From assembly GCA_937896295.1 (NCBI GenBank), contig CALBME010000018.1, forward strand, positions 1-13,476: a DNA stretch of 13,476 bases, in the 5' to 3' direction. This document shows, one piece after another, positions 1-7,837 of the stretch. The stretch's first letter is position 1; the number at the start of each line of letters is the position of its first letter. The position numbers and the translations under genes were made by a program. The notes under the pieces were generated by a model that saw only the letters and a program-made list of their open reading frames with translations, had not been told where the DNA came from and made no database searches. Source of the stretch: an uncultured Micavibrio sp. GTDB taxonomy: Bacteria > Pseudomonadota > Alphaproteobacteria > Micavibrionales > UBA1664.

Positions 1-398
1 GCGCTGATGGAGACATGCCGCGCCAACAATGCTAGCACGCCGATAGCAAAGGCGGTATCGGTCGCCATGGGAATCGCCCAGCCGAAATGCGCTTCCCCCT
101 GATAATTCAGCATCCAATAGAAGCATGCCGGAACGATCATGCCGCCCAGCGCCGCCATAATCACCAGCAGCGCGTGTTTGGGATAACGCAGCTCGCCGAC
201 TAAAATTTCACGTTTGATTTCCAGCCCGGCAAACAGAAAGAAAATTGCCATCAGGAAATCGTTAATGAAAAGGTGCGAGGCATGAACCCCCTGCAGGTAC
301 AGGGATGCCAGCGGCGAATTCGCCAGTGCAATGGCTAGTATGGCCGATGCCATCAGCACCACGCCGCCCGCCGCTTCGCTTTGGAAAAATGCTTTCAT
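1..398 (-). CDS. nhaA: Na+/H+ antiporter NhaA, N-terminal part (cut by window edge)
   Basis: This is the first 132 residues of an NhaA-type sodium/proton antiporter, an inner-membrane protein that expels Na+ in exchange for H+. Visible NhaA signatures are SEAAGG near the N-terminus, the helix-to-loop motif MAIFFLFAGLEIKRE at about 50-64, GGMIVPA at 85-91, and WAIPMATDTAFAIG at 107-120. In that last motif Asp114 matches the essential Asp133 of E. coli NhaA. The ion-binding Asp pair (E. coli 163/164) lies beyond the left edge. The start at 398 gives the usual NhaA N-terminus. An in-frame ATG at 431 would add 11 residues and overlap the holin stop as TGATG. Neither start has a good Shine-Dalgarno. 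It follows the phage holin gene on the same strand with no terminator between, so it is either the host gene flanking the element or a gene co-transcribed with it. Confidence 0.93.
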   Translation of the reverse strand, partial: MKAFFQSEAAGGVVLMASAILAIALANSPLASLYLQGVHASHLFINDFLMAIFFLFAGLEIKREILVGELRYPKHALLVIMAALGGMIVPACFYWMLNYQGEAHFGWAIPMATDTAFAIGVLALLARHVSIS

Positions 399-430
399 GA
401 ACGACAGTGTGCCGTTATTTGTCAAGAGCA

Positions 431-988
431 TCAATCGTTAAACACACCCCTGGCCGGCGCAGACTGGGGCGTATAATCCATATCCGGCTCGCGCACCGCG
501 ATCACGGGTCTTTTCTCATCACTTCTTTTGTAGACATAAAGCCCAAGTACCGAAAGCGCGATACACCAGATGGTCGACAGGGATTCAACCGCCTGCAACA
601 CCACGGCGGCCCGGCTGGTATCAAAGACGATGACATAGGCAATCGCCAGCATCTGGGCCGTCCATGTCAGCGCCATCAGGTAACCGAACGTCGGACGCAT
701 GCGCCGTACGTATAAATCGGCCGACCCTACCTCAAACCGCAGGGACTCGTTCACTTGTGCCAGCGCCTCGGATCTTTCTTTTTGAGAAATGCCCTCCATC
801 GTCTCAATATGGCGGTTGGCTTCGACACGGGCTTCGGGCGTAATGACACCTGTCGTAATTGCATTCTGGGTCTCCGACAATGCCTTGGCGGCGTTCTGCG
901 CCACGGGATTATCTATTTTTCCAAGCGCACTGCCAACGATGGACATCAGGAATGGCAGGCCAAGACGGCCAAGAATGGTTTCCAGCAT
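431..988 (-). CDS. Holin, 3TM family (gene-transfer-agent type)
   Basis: Probable 185-aa holin of the GTA_holin_3TM type, which permeabilises the inner membrane at lysis so that the endolysin can reach the wall. An N-terminal hydrophobic or amphipathic stretch (about 8-23) precedes a charged helical region (about 50-90). The conserved YVRRMRPTFGYLMAL block (93-107) opens a transmembrane helix (about 101-122), and a second helix lies at about 137-154, followed by KRSDEK and a polar tail. The start at 988 is chosen because GGAG lies 8 nt upstream; the ATG at 994 would leave only 2 nt. The SD overlaps the end of the endolysin gene, so the two are probably translationally coupled. The family is known from alphaproteobacterial gene transfer agents and prophages. 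The role is inferred from family and position. Confidence 0.8.
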   Translation of the reverse strand: MLETILGRLGLPFLMSIVGSALGKIDNPVAQNAAKALSETQNAITTGVITPEARVEANRHIETMEGISQKERSEALAQVNESLRFEVGSADLYVRRMRPTFGYLMALTWTAQMLAIAYVIVFDTSRAAVVLQAVESLSTIWCIALSVLGLYVYKRSDEKRPVIAVREPDMDYTPQSAPARGVFND

Positions 989-990
989 GA

Positions 991-1416
991 TCATTTCTCC
1001 AGTCTGTAAAAAATATGATGCCCGATGATGGCGGTGGGGTTTTTTCCCTCCGCCCAGTGCGGACAGATATCAAGCGTGTGGTAATGCGTGGCCCCTCCAG
1101 TCGCATCCGGAATGCTGGCATAGACAGCGCGCCGCGCAATACGCTGAGCGGTTGCGAAATGAATGTTCTTGTCCGTTACGGCGATCACACGGGGACGTTG
1201 CGGATCATTCGCATTCCAGCATGAAAACTGAAACGGTTTCTGGCACACCTGAACGATATCATTCCCCCACCAGAACCCTTTTCTGCCCTTGGCGAGATTC
1301 ACGCGGTTGAGGACGACACTCGCCACTGCCTCCATCCCGCGCACACCTTCGCCCCTGGCCTCGCCCCAGAGGGTGCGGGCCAGCGTATCGACGCTCAGTT
1401 CTTCATACAGGCTCAT
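991..1416 (-). CDS. SleB-type cell wall hydrolase (endolysin)
   Basis: A 141-aa protein formed almost wholly of one SleB/Hydrolase_2 domain, which cleaves peptidoglycan glycan strands. The N-terminal block LARTLWGEARGEG (12-24) carries the probable catalytic Glu19. It is followed by ASVVLNRV (32-39), CQKPFQFSCWN (58-68), and a C-terminal block with ATHYHT (109-114), PHWA (119-122) and IGHHIFYR (131-138). These are the usual landmarks of the family. No signal peptide or membrane segment is present, so export should depend on the adjacent holin. The start overlaps the upstream gene stop (ATGA), and the gene sits inside the lysis block after the terminase. In a phage late operon this is the endolysin. 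A host spore-cortex role is unlikely in this context. Confidence 0.9.
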   Translation of the reverse strand: MSLYEELSVDTLARTLWGEARGEGVRGMEAVASVVLNRVNLAKGRKGFWWGNDIVQVCQKPFQFSCWNANDPQRPRVIAVTDKNIHFATAQRIARRAVYASIPDATGGATHYHTLDICPHWAEGKNPTAIIGHHIFYRLEK

Positions 1417-1670
1417 CGCGCCCGCCTTGCCAGCGCCTCGGTCTTGAGGGCCGTCGTATCCAGTTTTGCCTCAATCCGCAAAAGATGCGACACAAGACGC
1501 TGTTCAAGTTCCTTCATCGATGCGACCGACGCAAAACTGCGCACCGCATCGATTTTTTCCTGCGCATGGGAATCGCGCAATTTCAGTACCAGTGCAAGAA
1601 GTCCGGCAAGTGCCGGCAGTTCTATGACGGTTACCCACCAAAGGATGCCGCCCTGTAGAAAATCGTCCAT
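1413..1670 (-). CDS. Small membrane/coiled-coil protein of the lysis block
   Basis: An 85-aa protein with one hydrophobic segment near the N-terminus (about residues 7-29) followed by a charged helix with probable coiled-coil character (about 33-80). A basic residue pair right after the membrane segment and acidic residues before it (MDD) suggest N-out, C-in topology. That would put the coiled coil in the cytoplasm and argues against a classical Rz spanin. The start at 1670 is preferred because GGAG ends 8 nt upstream, inside the end of the terminase gene. A GTG at 1679 overlapping the terminase stop (GTGA) would add three residues but has no SD. It lies between large terminase and endolysin, where T7-like phages often carry holin or spanin genes. 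I do not recognise a named family; a second holin or lysis regulator is possible. Confidence 0.7.
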   Translation of the reverse strand: MDDFLQGGILWWVTVIELPALAGLLALVLKLRDSHAQEKIDAVRSFASVASMKELEQRLVSHLLRIEAKLDTTALKTEALARRAR

Positions 1671-1675
1671 TGTCT

Positions 1676-3034
1676 TCACTCCATCACGTTGAAATCGGTT
1701 GTAGCGTTATATTTCCGGACACGAATTTGTGTCTGCATCGGAAGACGGGAAAGCGCTCCCGCCACCGCATCAAGACCATCGTCCCGCCCCCGTCCGCCTG
1801 GTTTCCAGTTGCGCATTTCATCGATGAAGGCGCTTTTATTGACACTGCGGTGAACAAACAAAGCGCGTGCGGCCAGTACCGCGTCAAAGCCCTCGATAAT
1901 CCGAATATCTTTTGGCGTTCGCGTACTGACCTCAATCACGCTTGCCGCACCAGCCAGCTCGCGCCTCAGGATGGATGGCAAAAACCGACCCAGACCGTTT
2001 ATCTCCAGCGCGATGCTGCGCAGATGCAGCGCGCGGCAAAAATCCGCCACCGCCCGGCATTGCTGTGTCGCCTCGTCGGGGCCGTCTTCCCTTACCGCCA
2101 GATACATCAGTCTGTGCAGGTAAAAACACCCCTTGCGGTCTGCGTACACCACGGCGACCACTGAAGCATCGCCACCGCGACCAAAAGCGGGATCCCACCA
2201 TGCACTGGCCGCCATGCTGGACAGGTCAACATCCTCGTACCATTGCAGACAATCGGAATTGAGGCGGCAATCCGTCATCGGTTGCGCCTGTAGCATCATC
2301 TGCGCGGCAAAGCGGCGGGGACCACCGCTTTTTTGCAAGGCGGCGATATCACCCGAACCAAAGCGTTCAGGCCACGCACTTGTACCGTCCTGCTTGAGAA
2401 GCGGTACGCGCAGGTCGCTGTATCCATCCAGAAACGCATCAGGTGCAATATTATAAATAGTATCGAACGTATGCGGTGTCCCCACGTAAAGGGCCGTTCC
2501 GCCGGGCACCAGCACGAATGAAAGCTCGGCCAGCCTTTCGCGTAAATCGGCACGCTTTTCCGATGTGTCGCAGGTATTGGGCACCTCAACATCATCGCAG
2601 ATGACGATATCCGCCCGACTTCCGGTAATATTGGCACCGATGCCGAATGCGATCATGGACGGATCGCGCCATTCCGCCGCGCGCTGCACGGTAAAACGGT
2701 CACCGGCCCATTGGTCGGGTGCCTCTGGCCGCAAGGCCGATGTCAGCGGATGGCGTTCAATGATCCGCCTTGCATTGCGCACCATCTTGCCCGCCAGCGT
2801 CGCGTCTGCCGCCAAAACAAGGATACGCAAATCCGGACGCCGCCACAAAAGCCATGCCGCAAAAAGCCCGATGATTGTGGACTTGCCGCATGAACGGAAC
2901 GCCATCAGCAAAAGCCGCGTATCCCTGCCCGTCCATCGCGCCTCCAGCCAGTGGGCGATTTTGAGATGCACATCTGGCGTGGTCTGGCCCTGTGCGCGGT
3001 TCCATATCGCGAGGAACAGGGGAAAATCTGTCAT
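1676..3034 (-). CDS. terL: Terminase large subunit (T7 gp19-like)
   Basis: A 452-aa DNA-packaging motor with ATPase and nuclease domains. The Walker A region is FRSCGKST (46-53) and the Walker B region is IVICDDVE (143-150), with the catalytic Glu at 150. The coupling motif VGTPHTFDTIY follows at about 184-194. The RNase H-like nuclease shows the expected acidic residues: Asp281 in WWDPAFGRGGDAS, Glu344 in IALEINGLG, and Asp422 in GRDDGLDAVAGAL. All motifs are intact, so the enzyme looks functional. It pumps phage DNA into the prohead through the portal and cuts concatemers. It starts with an ATGA overlap on the preceding small gene, as expected for a terminase pair, and its end overlaps the start region of the next gene. 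The length is somewhat shorter than T7 gp19. Confidence 0.95.
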   Translation of the reverse strand: MTDFPLFLAIWNRAQGQTTPDVHLKIAHWLEARWTGRDTRLLLMAFRSCGKSTIIGLFAAWLLWRRPDLRILVLAADATLAGKMVRNARRIIERHPLTSALRPEAPDQWAGDRFTVQRAAEWRDPSMIAFGIGANITGSRADIVICDDVEVPNTCDTSEKRADLRERLAELSFVLVPGGTALYVGTPHTFDTIYNIAPDAFLDGYSDLRVPLLKQDGTSAWPERFGSGDIAALQKSGGPRRFAAQMMLQAQPMTDCRLNSDCLQWYEDVDLSSMAASAWWDPAFGRGGDASVVAVVYADRKGCFYLHRLMYLAVREDGPDEATQQCRAVADFCRALHLRSIALEINGLGRFLPSILRRELAGAASVIEVSTRTPKDIRIIEGFDAVLAARALFVHRSVNKSAFIDEMRNWKPGGRGRDDGLDAVAGALSRLPMQTQIRVRKYNATTDFNVME

Positions 3035-3339
3035 GCGGTTTCATCGCGGTAACGTTCAAGCTCGGTTTTGGCGTCACGCATCAGAAGGGCCAGCGTATTA
3101 TCCTCCTGACCCCGCGGCAGATCCGCCCATTCCGCCAGTTTCAGAAGCAATTCGATATGCGCGACCGCCGTCTTGCACGCAGCGTGGTAGGCAGAAAACA
3201 CTTTGGCGTCTTTCGTAGGAGTCTGGTCGAAAAAACTGTGATAGGACTGCAGCGCGTGGTCGATCGCCGCCGGTAGGGACTGGGCAATTTTCGCGCGCGC
3301 CCCATCCTCAAGGCGGCTGCCTTTTTTCTTTTTTGACAT
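3031..3339 (-). CDS. Candidate terminase small subunit
   Basis: A 102-aa, mostly helical, charged protein directly upstream of and overlapping the large terminase (ATGA). It opens with a lysine-rich segment (KKKKGSR at 3-9). A helical region at about 16-38 is followed by a central helix with KVFSAYHAACKTAVAHIE (46-63) and an acidic/basic C-terminal helix. Size and position fit a DNA-recognition subunit like T7 gp18, which lies in the same region between the tail fibre and large terminase. I see no clear helix-turn-helix, so the assignment rests on synteny. Its start lies 19 nt after the tailspike stop, with a weak GGAAAA about 7 nt upstream. An alternative is a conserved protein of unknown role. 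Confidence 0.62.
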   Translation of the reverse strand: MSKKKKGSRLEDGARAKIAQSLPAAIDHALQSYHSFFDQTPTKDAKVFSAYHAACKTAVAHIELLLKLAEWADLPRGQEDNTLALLMRDAKTELERYRDETA

Positions 3340-3357
3340 ACAGGGTTTTCCATGAAT

Positions 3358-5391
3358 TTAGAACGCGTTGACGATGTACCACTGCGCACCGTTCGAAACG
3401 GCGCTTAAGGTCTTATACTGGCTGCTCAGGCTATAGGAGGACGATCCGTCGATATTGCCGCCGCCCTGCACCGTCACCGTCACCGCGTTAGCAGAAGTGT
3501 CGGTTTTCTTGATATGAACCATGCGACCCACGGCATTACCGGCATTGGCCGGTGGAAGACGCGCAGTCTTGGCGCCTGCAAACGCAGAAAGCAGGTAAAC
3601 GTCGACTGCCATATCGATATCGTATGTGCCGGCACCATCATGATACCGTGTGTTGCCTGCAAGACGGTTACTGGAAACAATATACCAGTTCGCCCCGTTG
3701 GAAATGACGCTGACATAGTCGTTCGGCCCGCCCAGCTGGATGTCGCGCCCGTCCGGTCCCGCCCCGCTGAGGGCCGTCACCACAACCATATTGCCGGTGG
3801 CATCAACCTTTTTAATGGTATAAACACAGCCCGCCACACCGGACGCGGCCGGTAGACGCAAGGTGATCTGGCCGTTCGTGGCCGCCACGAGATGAACCGT
3901 GCGGCCAGCCGATACGTCCAGCGTGGCGACACCCGGCGCATCGACATACACGGTATCATGCCGAAGCAGCGTGATGGTCGCATCCACGATGGACGTACGC
4001 TGCAAACGGCTGCGCACCGGATACCCGGCGTTATGTGCCGTATAGGAACCGCCCGATGCATCTGCAATGGCCGTGCCCGCCGCCATGGCATGCAGGTTGA
4101 CGATAGATGTATGGGCAGATCCCGCATCCAGGCGCACATTGTCGATGACACCCGCACTTTCAGTATAAAGACCAGAAAAAAACGTACTGGATGCCTGCGC
4201 GCCGACACGAACGCATGCGGTGGCGCCACTATGGACATTCACCTCGCAATCCGTGAAGCTGTTGGCGTTGCCGCCATATTCAATATATATGCCGCTGCCT
4301 GTCATGGGTGCACCGGATGAATAAACGCGGCATTGGTTGAACCTGTTGGCGTTGGGTGTATCACCCGCACCCGACTTCAGAAGGCGTATACCCTGAACAC
4401 TGGGGGAAAGCACCAGAACACGTTCAAAATTATTCCAGTAACACGGGTTTGACGAATTGTTATAACCGTCAAGTAAAACGCCCGTTTTTGCGCCGCTGAT
4501 GACAAGATCAGATATTGCATTCTGCACACAAGGGCCGGAATGACCGTACAGCTTCAGGCCGCAATCCCCGCCTGTGATCTTTAAATTACAAAGCGTGGCA
4601 TAGGACGCACGCATTTCGATGACATGAAAACTGCTGGCCGAGGCCGCCATGATGCTGGCCTGCCCCGCACCGCGGAGGGACTGGTTCACGCCCAGAACAA
4701 TCGTCGACGTCACGCGGTACGTGCCGGGTGGAACATACACGCTTCCCGATGCTGCCAGCGCCCGCTGAATGGCCAGTGTATCATCCGTGACACCGTCGCC
4801 AGTGGCGCCGAAATCGCGCACGGACACACATTCCCTGACCTTATCCGTTACGCTACGGCTGACGGCGCCCATACCGGACTGGACAAAGGACGGCGCCTGC
4901 AGCGTGCTGCCATGGGCAACTGTGATCATATCGCCGTTCTCATCAAAGGCCAGGGCGCGGTTGGCGCGTGATGCCCGCGCGGGCAAGATCACTTGTCCGG
5001 GCACCTCCAGCCCGTCATAACGGATCATGACGGACTGATCGCGCGCGAGCTGCTGCAAGCCCGCGGTCAGCGCATCAAATTCATTGTTCAGTGAACGGGC
5101 CGACAAATCCCCGCCTTCCAGAAAATCGGTCATCCGTTCCAGCGCGACGCGGCGCTCGATCGTCACAACAACGTCGGTACTGGGCGCTGAATCAAAAATC
5201 ACTGTACCGCCAAGAGTCTGCCCCGCGCCCGAGACATGATAACCGCTGTTTTGACGGGCGCCGTCCAGATAGACAGTGACATCTTCAGACGCAAAGACAG
5301 GAAAAGGGAAATCGAATTCTACCTGGGTACCGTTGGCGGCATAACGGATAACCGGCACGACATCCGGCATTTTGATATGAGTATCGGGCAT
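3358..5391 (-). CDS. Tailspike: T7-fibre N-terminus, pectate-lyase-like beta-helix, duplicated C-terminal module
   Basis: A 677-aa receptor-binding protein. Residues about 13-115 match the T7 tail-fibre N-terminal domain that docks on the tail tube (YAANGTQVEFDFPFP at 17-31, then VTVYLDG). At 189-226 a pectate-lyase-3 entry motif appears (VSVRDFGATGDGVTDD, then VYVPPGTYRV), followed by a right-handed beta-helix region to about 445 with repeated short N/G turns. This type of domain binds or cleaves surface polysaccharide; no catalytic residues can be assigned by eye. The C-terminus holds two related modules at about 478-574 and 588-677. Each has an RLP motif, an IKK motif and a terminal SNGA-x-WYIV motif. 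AAGGA lies 6 nt upstream of the start. It probably sets host range by recognising capsule or LPS. Confidence 0.92.
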   Translation of the reverse strand: MPDTHIKMPDVVPVIRYAANGTQVEFDFPFPVFASEDVTVYLDGARQNSGYHVSGAGQTLGGTVIFDSAPSTDVVVTIERRVALERMTDFLEGGDLSARSLNNEFDALTAGLQQLARDQSVMIRYDGLEVPGQVILPARASRANRALAFDENGDMITVAHGSTLQAPSFVQSGMGAVSRSVTDKVRECVSVRDFGATGDGVTDDTLAIQRALAASGSVYVPPGTYRVTSTIVLGVNQSLRGAGQASIMAASASSFHVIEMRASYATLCNLKITGGDCGLKLYGHSGPCVQNAISDLVISGAKTGVLLDGYNNSSNPCYWNNFERVLVLSPSVQGIRLLKSGAGDTPNANRFNQCRVYSSGAPMTGSGIYIEYGGNANSFTDCEVNVHSGATACVRVGAQASSTFFSGLYTESAGVIDNVRLDAGSAHTSIVNLHAMAAGTAIADASGGSYTAHNAGYPVRSRLQRTSIVDATITLLRHDTVYVDAPGVATLDVSAGRTVHLVAATNGQITLRLPAASGVAGCVYTIKKVDATGNMVVVTALSGAGPDGRDIQLGGPNDYVSVISNGANWYIVSSNRLAGNTRYHDGAGTYDIDMAVDVYLLSAFAGAKTARLPPANAGNAVGRMVHIKKTDTSANAVTVTVQGGGNIDGSSSYSLSSQYKTLSAVSNGAQWYIVNAF
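3361..3630 (-). repeat. Second copy of the tailspike C-terminal module
   Basis: Codes residues 588-677. It shares with the preceding module the order ARLPPA, HIKKTD, a beta-rich stretch, then AVSNGAQWYIV at the end of the protein. The copies are diverged in sequence but collinear, so this is an old internal duplication. Confidence 0.75.
3670..3960 (-). repeat. First copy of the tailspike C-terminal module
   Basis: Codes residues 478-574, with LRLPAA, TIKKVD and VISNGANWYIV in the same order and similar spacing as the module at 588-677. A short linker (about 575-587) separates the two. Such modules often form the distal tip or trimerisation region of spikes; that role is inferred here. Confidence 0.75.
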
Positions 5392-5408
5392 GAAAAATCC
5401 TTATGGGG

Positions 5409-5930
5409 TCAGTAGTTCAGCAAGGCATGATCAATGCGCTGGTTCTGGGCCAGTTGCGTGGCGGCCAGCAGGTTTCGCTGGCGCATTTTTTGGATATTCT
5501 GCTCAAGCGCGGCGGTCCTCAGCGCATCGCTTTTTACCTGCGCCCGGGCGTCATCTTCACTTTCATTGTAAAGACCAAGCAGAACGGCTTCATTCGATCC
5601 ATCCATGGCCCCAAGTCCCTGCGATGAGAACAGGGTTTTTTGACGTGCCACCGCGCGACGTAATGCGCTGCTGCGGCGTGCTTCGGCCGCCTGTGCATCG
5701 GCGGCAATCTGTGCCTTTTGCAGGTTTGCATCGGCTACAGCCTGATCTTCAGACAGTCGTTGCTGTGCCTGCAACTGCTCCATGGCTATACGCTGTTGCG
5801 CTTCGAAATCGGATGCACTTTGAATATTCCCCATAGCCTGTCGTCCCAAGGCGATGGCGCCGCCGGGAATGCCGCCAATCGTCGACAAAAGTGGCGTAAT
5901 CGTTGAAAAAACATTGTTCAGACTTCCCAT
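5409..5930 (-). CDS. Small internal virion/core protein, T7 gp14-like by position
   Basis: A 173-aa protein between tail tubular B and the tailspike. A hydrophobic glycine-rich N-terminus (about 12-29, with GGIPGGAIALG) is followed by a long Ala/Gln/Glu-rich helical region (about 38-100) likely to form a coiled coil. A compact block SSQGLGAMDGSNEAVLLGLYNESE (102-125) and a second helix to the end follow. Size, position and alpha-helical composition resemble T7 gp14, the smallest ejectosome protein, but I cannot establish homology by eye. AGGAG lies 5 nt upstream of the start and overlaps the stop region of tail tubular B. The larger core proteins that follow gp14 in T7 are absent, so this may be the only ejection protein in this block. 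Confidence 0.72.
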   Translation of the reverse strand: MGSLNNVFSTITPLLSTIGGIPGGAIALGRQAMGNIQSASDFEAQQRIAMEQLQAQQRLSEDQAVADANLQKAQIAADAQAAEARRSSALRRAVARQKTLFSSQGLGAMDGSNEAVLLGLYNESEDDARAQVKSDALRTAALEQNIQKMRQRNLLAATQLAQNQRIDHALLNY

Positions 5931-5938
5931 GAAATCTC

Positions 5939-7837
5939 CTAATCACTGGTTTTGATGTTGGCGCTGACGGATAAAAGCGTGAATGGCAAGGGCGCATCCT
6001 GTTCGATACGCCATAAGGGCAGCGTGCCGTTACGTTTCCACCCGATGGCGCGCACACGCACGTCACCTGATATGGATGGCGGCGGCGCCCCCAGCACGAT
6101 GCCGGAATCGCGCAGACTGATGTCCCGAAGCCCCCGGCCCATATCCGCCCGCAGGGCGCATGTTGCTTCAAGGCGAAAGACAACCTCGATCAGCCGCACC
6201 GCGCGCGCCTGACCACCTTCGGCCAGCGCGTTCGGCGGCAGGGGTTCGATCGTATGGGTATAGGAAAGACCGATGGCCACACTGATCGCAGGCTCCGCCA
6301 GGGTTACGGAACCACCAATAACAACCGTGTTATCACGCACCACACCGTCTGCGACTACTGCAACTGTCTCACCGTTCAGGTGATCAAGCCCGGACCAGCT
6401 TGTACTGAGCGCTTCGCTTTTACCGGAAAGACCTGAGTCCACGTAAAGACCTTCATCGAAGCTTTCGATACAGATGACACCGCCCCGGTCTACGAGCAGA
6501 TACACATCCTCCCCCGCCACGGCGACGGACAGTACAGCGCCTTGCGTCTCCTGCAATGTCCATGCAGCAATTTGCTCGGCCCGATAGGCAGTCAGCGTGG
6601 CAATATTGCCGCTGGCCAGAACCACATGCAAAAGGCGTTTTTTCTTGTCAAAAGCCTGATCGATGGGATTGACGACCAGATGCTGCGACAGCAGCGCAAG
6701 GTCGTTGGACTGATACGCCTGCTCCACATCCGCATAGACGAATTCCCGCAGTTCGCGGCCAGACCGCGCTGCAAAAATAGTGGCGCCGTCGATATCGACA
6801 GGCGGTACGGTACGACTGACGATGGAGCCCACGCGCGTCTGGCGGTTGAGCTGCACGGTCGTAGGGGTCAGCGGGTCACCAGCCACCATCCATTCGGCAC
6901 CCGATGTAAAAACCTGAAGGTGACGGCCGGAGAACACGTTGCAGATTGCGTTCACCTGATCGGACAGGATGGCAAATTCAATCGACTCGTCATCCAGACC
7001 CGTACCCAGGTCGAAATTCCACAATTCGCCGGATTTTGACATCCATAACCGGTTGGGCAGATCACGGCTGCCCCCGATGACCAGACGGTCTTGGTGAAAG
7101 GCGCACGAAACCGGGTATCCCCGCACCGGGGAATAGGCCTGCTCCTCCCAGTCCTTGGTCGGTGTCGTTGCGGAAAGGGTTTCGATGACGGTGGCATTGA
7201 CCACGGTAGCCGATGACACGCTCGTGACACGCACCTCTTTCCCGCCGATGCGCAAAGATGTTCCCGCATGGCCGCTTTCGAATACGCCGGACGAAGCCGT
7301 GAGGGTGATGGTCCCTGTTATAGCCGATGGCATAAGCGTTACGGCGGTATCGGCAAATTTGAACATAGGTTGGTATATGACGCCGCTGGTTTCCGATGAG
7401 TCGAAAACCCAGTCCGACAGACTCCATACCCCCGCGCCTGAACGGGTCAGTTTTTTGGGCGGCACGTCGGGATGTACGACCAGAAGGGTATCGGCAGACT
7501 GGGTCCAGTTGAGGGATGCAATCTGCCCCTCGCTCCACGGCGCGCTTAAGGTATCGATAAGAAAATCATTCTGATAGATGCGTATCTGTCCTACGGATAA
7601 TGCCAGCAGATAGGTCTGCTCCGTGTTGAATTCAAAATCGATCAGGCGGCCTCGCCCTGCTGCGACATCAACGAAACGCATGCCGGCACGACGTTCGACC
7701 CCGCCTGTCGGATGAATGAACAGGTTGCGCAAGGTCAGCGCGCCGTTTTCATACGCTCGCAAATCGCCGCGGCCCAGCAGACGGCGGGACACTTCGCCCG
7801 CCGTGAAATTGGTTTTGACGCTTTGAATGACCGGCAT
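5939..7837 (-). CDS. Tail tubular protein B (nozzle, T7 gp12-like)
   Basis: A 632-aa nozzle protein that forms the distal part of the short tail and docks the tailspikes. The N-terminus carries the family landmarks: NFTAGEVSRRLLGRGDL at 10-26, a conserved Tyr-Glu-Asn, then LRNLFIHPTGGVERRAGMRFV (36-56). The rest is rich in beta-strands (propeller-like in the family), for example the repeated QDRLVIGG-type segments near 240. The length is a little below T7 gp12. Its ATG overlaps the stop of tail tubular A by one base (TGATG), so translation is probably coupled and the stoichiometry tied to that of the adaptor. No truncation or frameshift is visible. Confidence 0.92.
   Translation of the reverse strand: MPVIQSVKTNFTAGEVSRRLLGRGDLRAYENGALTLRNLFIHPTGGVERRAGMRFVDVAAGRGRLIDFEFNTEQTYLLALSVGQIRIYQNDFLIDTLSAPWSEGQIASLNWTQSADTLLVVHPDVPPKKLTRSGAGVWSLSDWVFDSSETSGVIYQPMFKFADTAVTLMPSAITGTITLTASSGVFESGHAGTSLRIGGKEVRVTSVSSATVVNATVIETLSATTPTKDWEEQAYSPVRGYPVSCAFHQDRLVIGGSRDLPNRLWMSKSGELWNFDLGTGLDDESIEFAILSDQVNAICNVFSGRHLQVFTSGAEWMVAGDPLTPTTVQLNRQTRVGSIVSRTVPPVDIDGATIFAARSGRELREFVYADVEQAYQSNDLALLSQHLVVNPIDQAFDKKKRLLHVVLASGNIATLTAYRAEQIAAWTLQETQGAVLSVAVAGEDVYLLVDRGGVICIESFDEGLYVDSGLSGKSEALSTSWSGLDHLNGETVAVVADGVVRDNTVVIGGSVTLAEPAISVAIGLSYTHTIEPLPPNALAEGGQARAVRLIEVVFRLEATCALRADMGRGLRDISLRDSGIVLGAPPPSISGDVRVRAIGWKRNGTLPLWRIEQDAPLPFTLLSVSANIKTSD

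Noticed and set aside
2565..3218. Plus-strand frame of 217 codons opposite the terminase
   Set aside because: Shadow of the large and small terminase genes, whose motifs are clear.
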